Source: an uncultured Elusimicrobiales bacterium | GTDB lineage: Bacteria; Elusimicrobiota; Elusimicrobia; Elusimicrobiales; Elusimicrobiaceae | DNA: 64,000 nucleotides | Assembly: GCA_944324115.1 (NCBI GenBank) | Contig: CALUVB010000022.1 | Coordinates: 115,315 to 179,314 of the forward strand | Direction of reading: 5' to 3' | Shown here: positions 17,708-25,687 of the stretch, piece after piece | How positions within the stretch are numbered: position 1 is the first letter of the stretch | Layout of the letters: each line of letters begins with the position of its first letter | Translations under genes and position numbers: made by a program | Notes under the pieces: generated by a model | Database searches by the model: none | Told to the model about the DNA's origin: nothing | The model's input: only the letters and a program-made list of their open reading frames with translations

Positions 17708-19396
17708 ATGGCTACAAAGTGCAATACGTCTTGCTGTTCCCCTTTGCAGCAACATCGCTGCAAATATAAACCGGTACTGCCGGACATGCTCAAAAAAGGT
17801 CCCTGTGCCGTGAAAGTCAAAACCGGCAAAGCCACCCAGAGCGTAGCAGACCAGGCTACCGTCAAAAAAATGTTTCCCAACACCTATGGCATGCCGGAAG
17901 TAACATTTATTAAAGGCGCCAACCCGGCCATAGGCAAAAAAGCCATCAAAGCCGCCGTGGTGCTCTCCGGCGGACAAGCTCCGGGCGGACATAACGTAAT
18001 TGCCGGCTTGCTAGATGGACTGCAAAAAGCCAATCCGAAAAACAAACTTTATGGGTTCCTAGGCGGCCCCAGCGGCATTTTGGAAGGGAAATGGAAAGAA
18101 ATCACTCCCAAATTAATGGCGGGCTATCGCAATACGGGCGGCTTTGACTTAATTCAATCCGGCCGCACAAAAATTGAAACCGACGAACAATTAGCCCAAG
18201 CTTTGCAAACACTCAAGAAAAACAAGGTCAATGCGCTCATCATCGTTGGAGGAGACGATTCTAACACCAATGCCGGCGTATTGGCGGAGTACTTTAAGCA
18301 GCAAGGGGCGGACATTTGCGTCATCGGCGTACCTAAAACTATTGACGGCGATTTGAAAAACGACAAGATTGAAACCTCTTTTGGTTTTGACACCGCCACC
18401 AAAATTTACGCTGAAATGGTGGGCAATATCTGCCGCGACGTCAATTCCGCGCGCAAATACTGGCACTTTGTACGTTTGATGGGGCGCAGCGCTTCGCATA
18501 TTACGCTGGAAGTAGCGCACAAAACCCACCCCAACGTCACTTTGGTAGGAGAAGAAGTATTGGCTAAAAAGATGACGCTCAAACAAATCGTAGATGATTT
18601 GGCTTCCGTCGTAACGGCGCGCGCAAAAGAAGGCAAAAACTTCGGCGTGGTGCTGGTGCCGGAAGGACTAATTGAGTTTATACCGGAAATGAAAGCCCTA
18701 ATTGCCGAGCTTAACGATCTGCTGGCCGACCACGAAGCGGAACTGTCCAAAATGAACACAGTGGCAGAGAAAAAAGCATTTGTCATCTCCAAGCTGCCCT
18801 CCAAATTGGCCGCGCTGATGAAATCGCTGCCGGAAGGCATTGCCGCCCAGTTAATGCTGGACCGCGATCCGCACGGAAACGTACAGGTATCTTTAATTGA
18901 AACGGAAAAATTGCTGGTGGAAATGCTGCGCACCAGATTGGCAGAACTGAAAAAAGCCGGGAAATACAACGGCAAATTTTCCGCCATCATGCATTTCTTC
19001 GGCTATGAAGGCCGCTGCGGCGTACCTTCCACTTTTGACGCCAATTACACCTACGCGCTGGGATATAATGCCGCGGCGCTGGCTTTAAATGGCTGCAGCG
19101 GGTATCTATCTTCCGTACGCAAACTGACACGCAAACCCCAACAATGGGAATGCGGCGGCGTGCCTCTTACGATGATGATGAACATTGAACGCCGCAAAGG
19201 CAAAGAAAAACCGGTTATCCGCAAAGCGCTTGTGGAGCTGAACGGCGAGCCGTTTAAACAATTTGCCAAATCGCGTCAGCGCTGGGCAATGAACGATGAT
19301 TACCAGTTCCCGGGCCCTATCCAGTATTTTGGTCCGGCGGAAGTGACAGACATGATTACGTTCACGCTGCGCTTTGAAAGAGGCTCTAAGAAATAA
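17708..19396 (+). CDS. pfp: Pyrophosphate-dependent 6-phosphofructokinase, long form
   Basis: Phosphorylates fructose 6-phosphate with PPi, reversibly, in glycolysis and gluconeogenesis. The 562-residue length fits the long PFP class. The PPi signatures are GGDDSN (Asp where ATP enzymes have Gly) and PKTIDGDL (Lys in place of Gly). GGQAPGGHNV is the phosphate-binding loop and FVRLMGRSASHITLE the substrate site. The N-terminus has an unusual Cys-rich stretch, CNTSCCSPLQQHRC. A TTTAGGAGATGAAG ribosome binding site precedes ATG 17708. It is probably monocistronic: it has its own -10 (17667-17672) and a strong terminator. Confidence 0.93.
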   Translation: MATKCNTSCCSPLQQHRCKYKPVLPDMLKKGPCAVKVKTGKATQSVADQATVKKMFPNTYGMPEVTFIKGANPAIGKKAIKAAVVLSGGQAPGGHNVIAGLLDGLQKANPKNKLYGFLGGPSGILEGKWKEITPKLMAGYRNTGGFDLIQSGRTKIETDEQLAQALQTLKKNKVNALIIVGGDDSNTNAGVLAEYFKQQGADICVIGVPKTIDGDLKNDKIETSFGFDTATKIYAEMVGNICRDVNSARKYWHFVRLMGRSASHITLEVAHKTHPNVTLVGEEVLAKKMTLKQIVDDLASVVTARAKEGKNFGVVLVPEGLIEFIPEMKALIAELNDLLADHEAELSKMNTVAEKKAFVISKLPSKLAALMKSLPEGIAAQLMLDRDPHGNVQVSLIETEKLLVEMLRTRLAELKKAGKYNGKFSAIMHFFGYEGRCGVPSTFDANYTYALGYNAAALALNGCSGYLSSVRKLTRKPQQWECGGVPLTMMMNIERRKGKEKPVIRKALVELNGEPFKQFAKSRQRWAMNDDYQFPGPIQYFGPAEVTDMITFTLRFERGSKK

Positions 19397-19412
19397 CCAG
19401 CTCTGCTTCTGC

Positions 19413-19444
19413 AGCCCCCGCGCCAAAAACGCGGGGGCTTTTTT
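19413..19444 (+). terminator. Terminator of PPi-phosphofructokinase
   Basis: A perfect 10-bp stem, AGCCCCCGCG (19413-19422) with CGCGGGGGCT (19430-19439), then a run of T. Confidence 0.92.
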
Positions 19445-19793
19445 AGTCATTTCCCGACAACCCAATATTTAACGCGCTTAGCACGAAAGACAAGACTCCT
19501 TTTTAAATTTTGCCTATATCCAAAGCCGCAACTAATTACATTTTTAAGCTTTGCGCATATCCAAGCCGCAATTACTTCCTTTTTGTAAAATACCCGCCGG
19601 CGCTTTTCTCTGTACTGCATACACCCGATATCTTGCCGCTTGCCAAGTCCCTTCTTTGACCAAAGAAACACAAAGTCCGCCTGCCCAACCCGCGATTGAA
19701 AGACAAACACCTCTTATTTGCGCCACAAGCGTCGGCGCTTTTCTTTCTTTCATCGCATTCTTTTGGATTTTTTGAAATCATTTATGCTGTGCG
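19445..19793. other. Spacer with a degenerate tandem duplication
   Basis: No gene is supported. Two adjacent units of about 41 bases (19500-19540 and 19541-19580) share TTTTTAA, a TATCCAA-type core and GCCGCAA, with several mismatches and one indel. Confidence 0.45.
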
Positions 19794-19822
19794 TTGACAG
19801 TGTGCCGGGAAAGTGTTACCAT
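19794..19822 (+). promoter_or_regulatory. Promoter of the ROK kinase-manA operon
   Basis: A perfect -35 TTGACA (19794-19799), a 17-base spacer and -10 TACCAT (19817-19822), 44 bases before the ATG. Confidence 0.7.
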
Positions 19823-19866
19823 AAAGTGACCGACGTACCAAGGCTCCAAAATGAGGGATATTTCAT

Positions 19867-20994
19867 ATGAGAAACCTTTCCTATAACAATGATATACGCA
19901 CCGTACTTACATTAGATGCGGGCGGCACTAACCTGGTATTCAGCGCCATGCGCGCCAACAAAGAAACTCTAGAACCCATCACAATTCCCACCCAAGCAGA
20001 AGACTTGGACAAATGCTTAGCCAATATTGTGCGCGGGTTTGAAGAAATTACCAAAAGAGCCCCGCATAAACCGGTAGCCATCAGCTTTGCCTTTCCCGGT
20101 CCGGCTGATTATGCAAACGGCGTTATTGGGGACTTGCCCAACTTCCCTTCTTTCCGCGGAGGCATTGCTTTGGGGCCTTATTTGCATGAAAAATTTAAGC
20201 TTCCCGTGTTTATCAACAACGACGGAGATTTGTTTGCATATGGGGAAGCATTTGCCGGCGCCCTGCCAGCAGTAAACGAACACTTTGCCAAGTTAGGCAG
20301 CCCCAGACGCTACCACAACCTTTTCGGGGTTACATTAGGTACCGGCACGGGCGGAGGCATTGTGCGCAACGGGGAACTGTTTATGGGAGACAACGGCGCC
20401 GCAGCGGAAATTTGGGTCATACGAAATAAACGCTATCCGGAGACATTCTCTGAAGAAGGAGCCGCCATTCGCTCCATCAAGCGCAGCTACCGGCTGCTCT
20501 CTGGGGACAAAACCCCGCTGGAACCCAAAGACATCAGCCAAATCGCAGCCGGCGAACGCCAAGGGGATCAACAAGCCGCACGAGAAGCATTTGAAGAATT
20601 CGGCGATATTTTAGGCAATCAGATTGCCAACGTAAGCACCGTCGTAGACGGGTTGATTGTATTAGGCGGCGGCGTAGCGGCCGCCCACAAATGGTTTATG
20701 CCGGCGCTTTTAAAAGAAATGAACGGCACCCTGCAGCGTTATGACCAAGGCGGAACGGTGCCGCGCACGCCTTCTAAAGCCTATGACTTGACAGACCCCG
20801 TGCAGGCCGAGTTGTTCTACCAAGGCGGAAGTACCTTGGTTAAAATTCCGCACAGCAACAAGCAGGCTGTATATAATAAAGAGAAAAAGGTGGGCATCAC
20901 CCTTTCCAAACTGGGAACCAGCCGGGCGGTGGCCATTGGCGCTTATTCGTTTGCGCTTAATGAAATTGACAAAAAGAAACGGGAAAACAGATGA
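19867..20994 (+). CDS. ROK-family sugar kinase
   Basis: An ASKHA-fold sugar kinase, probably glucose or another hexose. The N-terminal phosphate loop is LTLDAGGTNLVF (about 14-25). The catalytic region is FINNDGDLFAYGEA, with Asp in NND. The adenosine region is FGVTLGTGTGGGIV, and a second glycine-rich loop is LGGGVAAA. The ROK zinc motif (CxCGxxGCxE) is absent: after MGDNGAAAEIW there are no cysteines. At 375 residues it is slightly longer than usual because of an insertion after residue 285. It overlaps manA by ATGA, so it is likely to feed the same hexose-phosphate pool. The substrate is not decided by sequence. Confidence 0.85.
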   Translation: MRNLSYNNDIRTVLTLDAGGTNLVFSAMRANKETLEPITIPTQAEDLDKCLANIVRGFEEITKRAPHKPVAISFAFPGPADYANGVIGDLPNFPSFRGGIALGPYLHEKFKLPVFINNDGDLFAYGEAFAGALPAVNEHFAKLGSPRRYHNLFGVTLGTGTGGGIVRNGELFMGDNGAAAEIWVIRNKRYPETFSEEGAAIRSIKRSYRLLSGDKTPLEPKDISQIAAGERQGDQQAAREAFEEFGDILGNQIANVSTVVDGLIVLGGGVAAAHKWFMPALLKEMNGTLQRYDQGGTVPRTPSKAYDLTDPVQAELFYQGGSTLVKIPHSNKQAVYNKEKKVGITLSKLGTSRAVAIGAYSFALNEIDKKKRENR

Positions 20995-21959
20995 ACCTAT
21001 ATCCACTCAAATTCCGGGCGATTTTTAAACAAACCATCTGGGGCGGAAACAAATTGCGTGACCAACTGCACAAAACGCTGGCTCCAGAGAACACGGGTGA
21101 AAGCTGGGAACTCTCGGCCGTGCCAGGTAATATTTCTGTAGCCAAGAACGGTCCGTTGGCCGGCAAAGACTTGGACTTCTTGTGCAAACACTTTGGCCCG
21201 CAGCTTTTAGGGGAAAAAGTATGCGCACGCACTGGGAACGATTTCCCGCTGTTGTTTAAGTTCATTGATGCCGCCAAAGATTTGTCCGTGCAAGTGCATC
21301 CCGCAGACGAATTGGCCCGCGCACGCCACAACAGCCTGGGCAAAACGGAAATGTGGTACGTCTTGCAGGCAGACAAAGGAGCCCGCCTCCTCAGCGGATT
21401 TAAAGAGCCCACCGCCAAAGAAGAATATGCCTCTTTAATAGAGAGCGGGGAGATCATAGACCGCCTAGGTTCTTATGAAGCCCAAGCGGGAGACTGTTTC
21501 TTTATCCCCGCAGGCCGCATACATGCCATCGGGGCCGGCTTAGTGGTGGCAGAAGTGCAACAAACCTCTGACATCACCTACCGCATTTACGATTATCACC
21601 GGAAAGGACCTGACGGAAAAGAGCGGCAGCTGCATACCCAGCAGGCACTAGACGCCATTGATTTTACAGTCATTGACGAAGCACGCACCCGCTATATCCC
21701 CCGTCTAAACCAGGCCGTCACTGCGGTGCGATGTCCGTTCTTTACCGTCAATGTAGTGGAACTGCAAGGCCGCTTGGACCGAGATTTAAAAGAACGACAA
21801 AGTTTTATTGTTTATATGTGCGCCAAAGGACAGGCACAGCTGGAATGTGAAGGATATGTACTGCCTTTATCTGCGGGGGAGACTGTCTTAGTACCCGCAC
21901 AATGTGCCGGCTGCACCCTTTCAGCACAGCAGGCCAAACTGCTGGAAGTGTATATTTAA
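20991..21959 (+). CDS. manA: Mannose-6-phosphate isomerase, class I type
   Basis: Interconverts mannose 6-phosphate and fructose 6-phosphate. The zinc site is visible: QVHPAD and KTEMWYVL early, then GRIHAIGAG. The PxxxFK-like opening is KFRAIFKQTIWGGNKL and the ESWELS motif is present. The C-terminal cupin half is present (322 residues, the short Bacillus-like form). It starts four bases inside the kinase gene. The product links mannose metabolism to the PPi-phosphofructokinase upstream. Confidence 0.92.
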   Translation: MNLYPLKFRAIFKQTIWGGNKLRDQLHKTLAPENTGESWELSAVPGNISVAKNGPLAGKDLDFLCKHFGPQLLGEKVCARTGNDFPLLFKFIDAAKDLSVQVHPADELARARHNSLGKTEMWYVLQADKGARLLSGFKEPTAKEEYASLIESGEIIDRLGSYEAQAGDCFFIPAGRIHAIGAGLVVAEVQQTSDITYRIYDYHRKGPDGKERQLHTQQALDAIDFTVIDEARTRYIPRLNQAVTAVRCPFFTVNVVELQGRLDRDLKERQSFIVYMCAKGQAQLECEGYVLPLSAGETVLVPAQCAGCTLSAQQAKLLEVYI

Positions 21960-22010
21960 TGCCGCCGCAGAATTAGCCTCATATTTGGGAAAATATCTTT
22001 TCCTGCCAAT

Positions 22011-22036
22011 AATAAGCCGCCGCACGGCGGCTTATT
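22011..22036. terminator. Bidirectional terminator between manA and glf
   Basis: A perfect 12-bp stem, AATAAGCCGCCG with CGGCGGCTTATT, and a CA loop. It is followed by T-rich sequence on the plus strand. The right arm overlaps the glf stop codon (22035-22037). Confidence 0.85.
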
Positions 22037-23150
22037 ATTTTATCTTTTCAAATAAGTCCAGCGCCGCAGAAACCGCCTGAGCCATATTGTAATATTTATA
22101 TGCCCCCAAACGACCGAAAAAGTAGGTATTGGGCAATTTTTTGGCTTCTTGCATATACCGCTCATACAAGGCTGCATTCTGAGGGTTGGAGATAGGATAA
22201 TACGGCTCATTCTCTCCGCGCTTAAACGCTTGCGGAAACTCCACAGAAATAACCGTGGAGGGAGTTTTTTCATCTAAGAAATATTTGTGTTCGCAAATGC
22301 GCGTGAAATCAAAATTATTGGGATAATTGATCACCACAGCGGGCTGGTAATACTCCGTGTTTTTTTGTTCTATATCAAAACGCAGGCTGCGGTAAGGCAG
22401 CTCTCCAAATTGATAATTAAAAAACTCGTCAATGGATCCCGTATAAAATAAACGCTGGTATTCCACTGTATCTTTTATTTTCTCAAAAGGTGTTTTTAAG
22501 CGTACGCTAATCAGCGAATTGTGCAGCATATTTTCCACCAGCCGGGTATAACCTTGGGCGGGAATGGCTTGATATGTATCCTGGAAATAGCCGTCGTCTT
22601 TACCCACAAACACAGGTACGCGAGCCATGACTTCAGGATCTATCTTCTCCGGGGCAATGCCCCACTGTTTTAATGTGTATTGTTCAAAAATCTTTTCATA
22701 TACATATTGGCCTAAAAAGCGCAAATCTTCCTCTTGCTGTTCACGCAGTTTCATGACGGGCACTTTGACATTATAGCCATAGCTGTCCACCAATTTCTTT
22801 TCCAGCCGCTGAGCCAAATATGCCGGAAAAACTTGATAGAGCGAATTTAAATTAAAGGGCAGCGTAACATAGCGGTTATCCACCCAGGCCATCGGTTTTA
22901 AGAAAAAATAGTGCCAAGAAGTAAATGCACTCAAATAATTCCACACCTTTTTACTCCGGGTATGGAAAATATGCGGCCCGTAGCGGTGCACTGTAATGCC
23001 GGAGGAATGTTTGGAGTCAAACATATTGCCGGCAATATGTTCGCGGCGGTCAATAACCAGTACGTTTTCCTGCAGCTGGCTGGCCAACCTTTCCGCCAGC
23101 ACAGCACCGGAAATACCCGCTCCTACAATTAAATTTTTCACTTTCTCCAT
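22035..23150 (-). CDS. glf: UDP-galactopyranose mutase
   Basis: A flavoenzyme that converts UDP-galactopyranose to UDP-galactofuranose for surface glycans. The Rossmann motif LIVGAGISGAVLAE lies at about residues 6-19, and VIDRREHIAGN binds FAD. YGPHIFHT and the KQWG region are family hallmarks, and the C-terminal GRLGAYKYYNM closes the FAD site. Length is 371 residues. I chose ATG 23150 (AAAGGAG 6 bases upstream, Rossmann fold right after) rather than an upstream ATG. It is downstream of galE on the same strand: galE makes UDP-Gal and Glf uses it. Confidence 0.95.
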   Translation of the reverse strand: MEKVKNLIVGAGISGAVLAERLASQLQENVLVIDRREHIAGNMFDSKHSSGITVHRYGPHIFHTRSKKVWNYLSAFTSWHYFFLKPMAWVDNRYVTLPFNLNSLYQVFPAYLAQRLEKKLVDSYGYNVKVPVMKLREQQEEDLRFLGQYVYEKIFEQYTLKQWGIAPEKIDPEVMARVPVFVGKDDGYFQDTYQAIPAQGYTRLVENMLHNSLISVRLKTPFEKIKDTVEYQRLFYTGSIDEFFNYQFGELPYRSLRFDIEQKNTEYYQPAVVINYPNNFDFTRICEHKYFLDEKTPSTVISVEFPQAFKRGENEPYYPISNPQNAALYERYMQEAKKLPNTYFFGRLGAYKYYNMAQAVSAALDLFEKIK

Positions 23151-23227
23151 AAAATCTCCTTTCCGTTCCAGCGCATCTGCTCCAGGATACGTTCCCCCAC
23201 GGCACACATCTGTACCAGCGGGAATGC

Positions 23228-24205
23228 TTAATAGCGTCTGTTAAGTTCCCACTTCCACGCCGTTGCAATAATATCTTCTATCTGCATATAGCGGGGTTTC
23301 CAGCCCAGCACCGTCTCCGCCGGGCCGTGGGCCGCGGCATAGAGTTCGGCCGGGTCTCCGGCGCGGCGCGGCGCATTTTCCACCGGGCATTTTTTTCCTG
23401 TCACGTTTTCAGCCGCCGCAATAATGTCTTTTACTGAGGTTTTAACCCCAGTGCCCAAATTCACATATCCGCTGAACGTATCCAGCTTTTCTAAGGCCAG
23501 GCGATGCGCGGAGGCCAAATCTTCCACATGAATATAATCACGCAGGCAGGTGCCGTCAGGGGTGGGATAATCGGTGCCGAACACTTTAATACAGGGGCGT
23601 CTGCCATCAATGGCCTGCAACACAAGCGGGATTAAGTGGGTTTCTGGATTATGGGATTCGCCAATACTTCCGTCTGCCGCGGCACCGGCGGCATTAAAAT
23701 AACGCAATGCGGCGTATTGTAACCCATAGGCGCGGGCATAATCGCCAAATGCCTGTTCAATCATCAGTTTTGTACGACCATAAGGATTAATGGGATTTTG
23801 CGGATGTTTTTCATCTATAGGCGTATATTGAGGCTCCCCATAGGTGGCGCAGGTGCTGGAAAAAACAATTTTATGCACTCCATGCTTTTTCATCGCAGCC
23901 AATAAATTCAATGTACCGGCCACATTGTTTTGATAATATTTTTGCGGGTCGGTCACGCTTTCTCCCACATAAGCATAAGCGGCAAAATGTAAAACGGCTT
24001 CAAAATCATATTTACCAAAAACCGCTTCCAAAGAAGAAGGATCCGCCAAATCCGCCTTTTCAAAAGCAACCCCCTGCGGCACGGCTTCCCGGTGGCCATA
24101 AACCAGATTATCCGCCACCACGCAGTCATATCCTTCCTGCACAAAATGTTTTACAGCATGTGAGCCAATATAGCCCGCTCCGCCCATGACCAATATTTTT
24201 TTCAT
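23228..24205 (-). CDS. galE: UDP-glucose 4-epimerase
   Basis: A short-chain dehydrogenase-type epimerase, 325 residues. NAD-binding GGAGYIGSH is at residues 7-15. The catalytic pair is SSTCATYG and NPYGRTK (YxxxK), and LRYFNAAGA is the substrate loop. I chose ATG 24205 (GGGGATATTT before it) over an upstream Met. It is followed by glf after 77 bases, forming a galactofuranose supply unit. Confidence 0.95.
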   Translation of the reverse strand: MKKILVMGGAGYIGSHAVKHFVQEGYDCVVADNLVYGHREAVPQGVAFEKADLADPSSLEAVFGKYDFEAVLHFAAYAYVGESVTDPQKYYQNNVAGTLNLLAAMKKHGVHKIVFSSTCATYGEPQYTPIDEKHPQNPINPYGRTKLMIEQAFGDYARAYGLQYAALRYFNAAGAAADGSIGESHNPETHLIPLVLQAIDGRRPCIKVFGTDYPTPDGTCLRDYIHVEDLASAHRLALEKLDTFSGYVNLGTGVKTSVKDIIAAAENVTGKKCPVENAPRRAGDPAELYAAAHGPAETVLGWKPRYMQIEDIIATAWKWELNRRY

Positions 24206-24594
24206 AAATATCCCCTTCCGTCTAAATTCAACGGCCTGCATCAAACACCCTGCTCTGTGGGAAGACGTTTGCCGCACATGGCAACGCTACCCCTTGCTTC
24301 TTCCCAAATAATAACTAAAAAAGAGCGGACCGGTCAACGAAAAGCGTTTCATTTTTTAATTCGGTTTATCTCCTTCCGCGCCTCTGTTTTCAAAAGGAAA
24401 ACACTCCGCATTTTGTGTGCCTTCTCTTTTGCAACAGACAAACAGCTTGCTGGGCTGTTTCGCTTAGGCCCATATCAAAGCGCACCGCCAGTTGTCATAT
24501 TCTCCAGCAAGCGCCCCGCTCAACCGGTTAAACGCCGAATCAAAACAAGCACAGCACCATATCGAATCGGCTTCCGTTGGTTTTGACAAAATAC
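24206..24594. other. Spacer between galE and tRNA-Ala
   Basis: About 390 bases, T-rich and C-rich in turn. No gene or structure can be supported apart from galE's own upstream region on the minus strand. Confidence 0.5.
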
Positions 24595-24623
24595 TTTTCA
24601 AAAAAAGAAAAAATTGCTATACT
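24595..24623 (+). promoter_or_regulatory. Promoter of tRNA-Ala
   Basis: -35-like TTTTCA (24595-24600), a 17-base spacer, and -10 TATACT (24618-24623), 12 bases before the tRNA. Confidence 0.65.
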
Positions 24624-24635
24624 ATATACATAGAA

Positions 24636-24708
24636 GGGCCCGTAGCTCAGCTGGGAGAGCGCCTGCATGGCATGCAGGAGGTCGCAAGTTCGATCCTTGT
24701 CGGGTCCA
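24636..24708 (+). tRNA. tRNA-Ala (anticodon GGC)
   Basis: Acceptor GGGCCCG with CGGGTCC (one G-U), D stem GCTC with GAGC, anticodon stem CCTGC with GCAGG around loop ATGGCAT (anticodon GGC), T stem GCAAG with CTTGT around TTCGATC, discriminator A, and no encoded CCA. Confidence 0.96.
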
Positions 24709-24723
24709 CTTTTTTATATTATA

Positions 24724-24750
24724 CCCACTCGCATGAGTGGGTTTTCTTTT
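24724..24750 (+). terminator. Terminator after tRNA-Ala
   Basis: Perfect 7-bp stem CCCACTC/GAGTGGG with loop GCAT, followed by TTTTCTTTTT. Confidence 0.9.
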
Positions 24751-24886
24751 TCAATCCGCCGCGGCCCGCCGCTCTTTTTACGGGTTTTTAGACTATCCCA
24801 ACACTCCAAACCACGCACTCCTCAACTGCTTCTCGCGCATGCCAGCTCTGCCTCCGCACTCAAATGGGGCTGGTTGTATATAAATA

Positions 24887-24906
24887 AAGCGGCCTTCGGG
24901 CCGCTT
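24887..24906 (-). terminator. Terminator of the smc-phosphoesterase operon
   Basis: Stem AAGCGGCC/GGCCGCTT with a four-base loop (TTCG on plus). The minus strand continues T-rich (TTTATTTATA), so it ends the leftward operon. Confidence 0.8.
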
Positions 24907-24943
24907 GCCAAAAGATCTACTTCACTTTCCTCATAGACCTGCA

Positions 24944-25687
24944 TTACATACCCAGCGCCAAACTTTCCACCAAAAAGGAAGGCAACCCCGCCGCCCTCAT
25001 TTTTTCTTGTGTTTTGGCAACGTCATAAGCTTGGCGGAGAAAACGGAAAGTGTTGGCGTCTTCATTCCATAAACCAAAAGAGGCCCGCGAATCATTATCC
25101 CGCGGCTTACCTACAGAGCCCGGATTTACCACATAGCGCAACAGCGGATGGAAATTGACACTTGCTTCCTGGCGTACCACCGCCACATGGCAGACATTGT
25201 CATCTCCTTCCATATAAAAAGACAAATGCGTGTGTCCGACAAACAAAATCTGCCCCTTCCACAGGTCATAGGCGGCGCGGTACTGCTGGCAGCCTGCAAA
25301 ATATTCTTTTATGGGATCCATCGGACTGCCATGCAATGCGGTAAAATGTTCCCCATGGACAATTTCCGGCAGAAAAGATACGGAACGTACCGCTTTGGGG
25401 CTCATTTGCTCAAAGCTCCAATCCAAGGAACATAACGCTTCAAAATTGAAATATTCGCGCAATTCCGGGTGGGAAAAAACAGCGTCGTGATTGCCCATCA
25501 CGCCAACCGCCAGGCCTTCTTCCTGCAATTTAAGATATTTTTGTACGCATTTCTCCGGATCCGGGCCGTAGCCAACCAAATCTCCACAAAAAATATACCG
25601 CTGGGCTCCTTCGGCTTTTAAACGCTTCAATGCGGCATTAAAAGCTTCCAAGTTTCCGTGAATATCAGACAGAACCCCGTATATCAT
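24944..25687 (-). CDS. Calcineurin-like metallophosphoesterase (YfcE/ApaH-like)
   Basis: A 247-residue phosphoesterase. The metal-binding motifs appear in the usual order: SDIHGN (7-12), CGDLVGYGP, MGNHD, LHGSP and VGHTHLSF, and NPGSVGKPRD follows. It belongs to the group with a diadenosine-tetraphosphatase or YmdB-like prokaryotic fold. The substrate cannot be read from the sequence. Its ATG shares one base with the smc stop (TGATG), so it is translationally coupled to smc. Confidence 0.88.
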   Translation of the reverse strand: MIYGVLSDIHGNLEAFNAALKRLKAEGAQRYIFCGDLVGYGPDPEKCVQKYLKLQEEGLAVGVMGNHDAVFSHPELREYFNFEALCSLDWSFEQMSPKAVRSVSFLPEIVHGEHFTALHGSPMDPIKEYFAGCQQYRAAYDLWKGQILFVGHTHLSFYMEGDDNVCHVAVVRQEASVNFHPLLRYVVNPGSVGKPRDNDSRASFGLWNEDANTFRFLRQAYDVAKTQEKMRAAGLPSFLVESLALGM

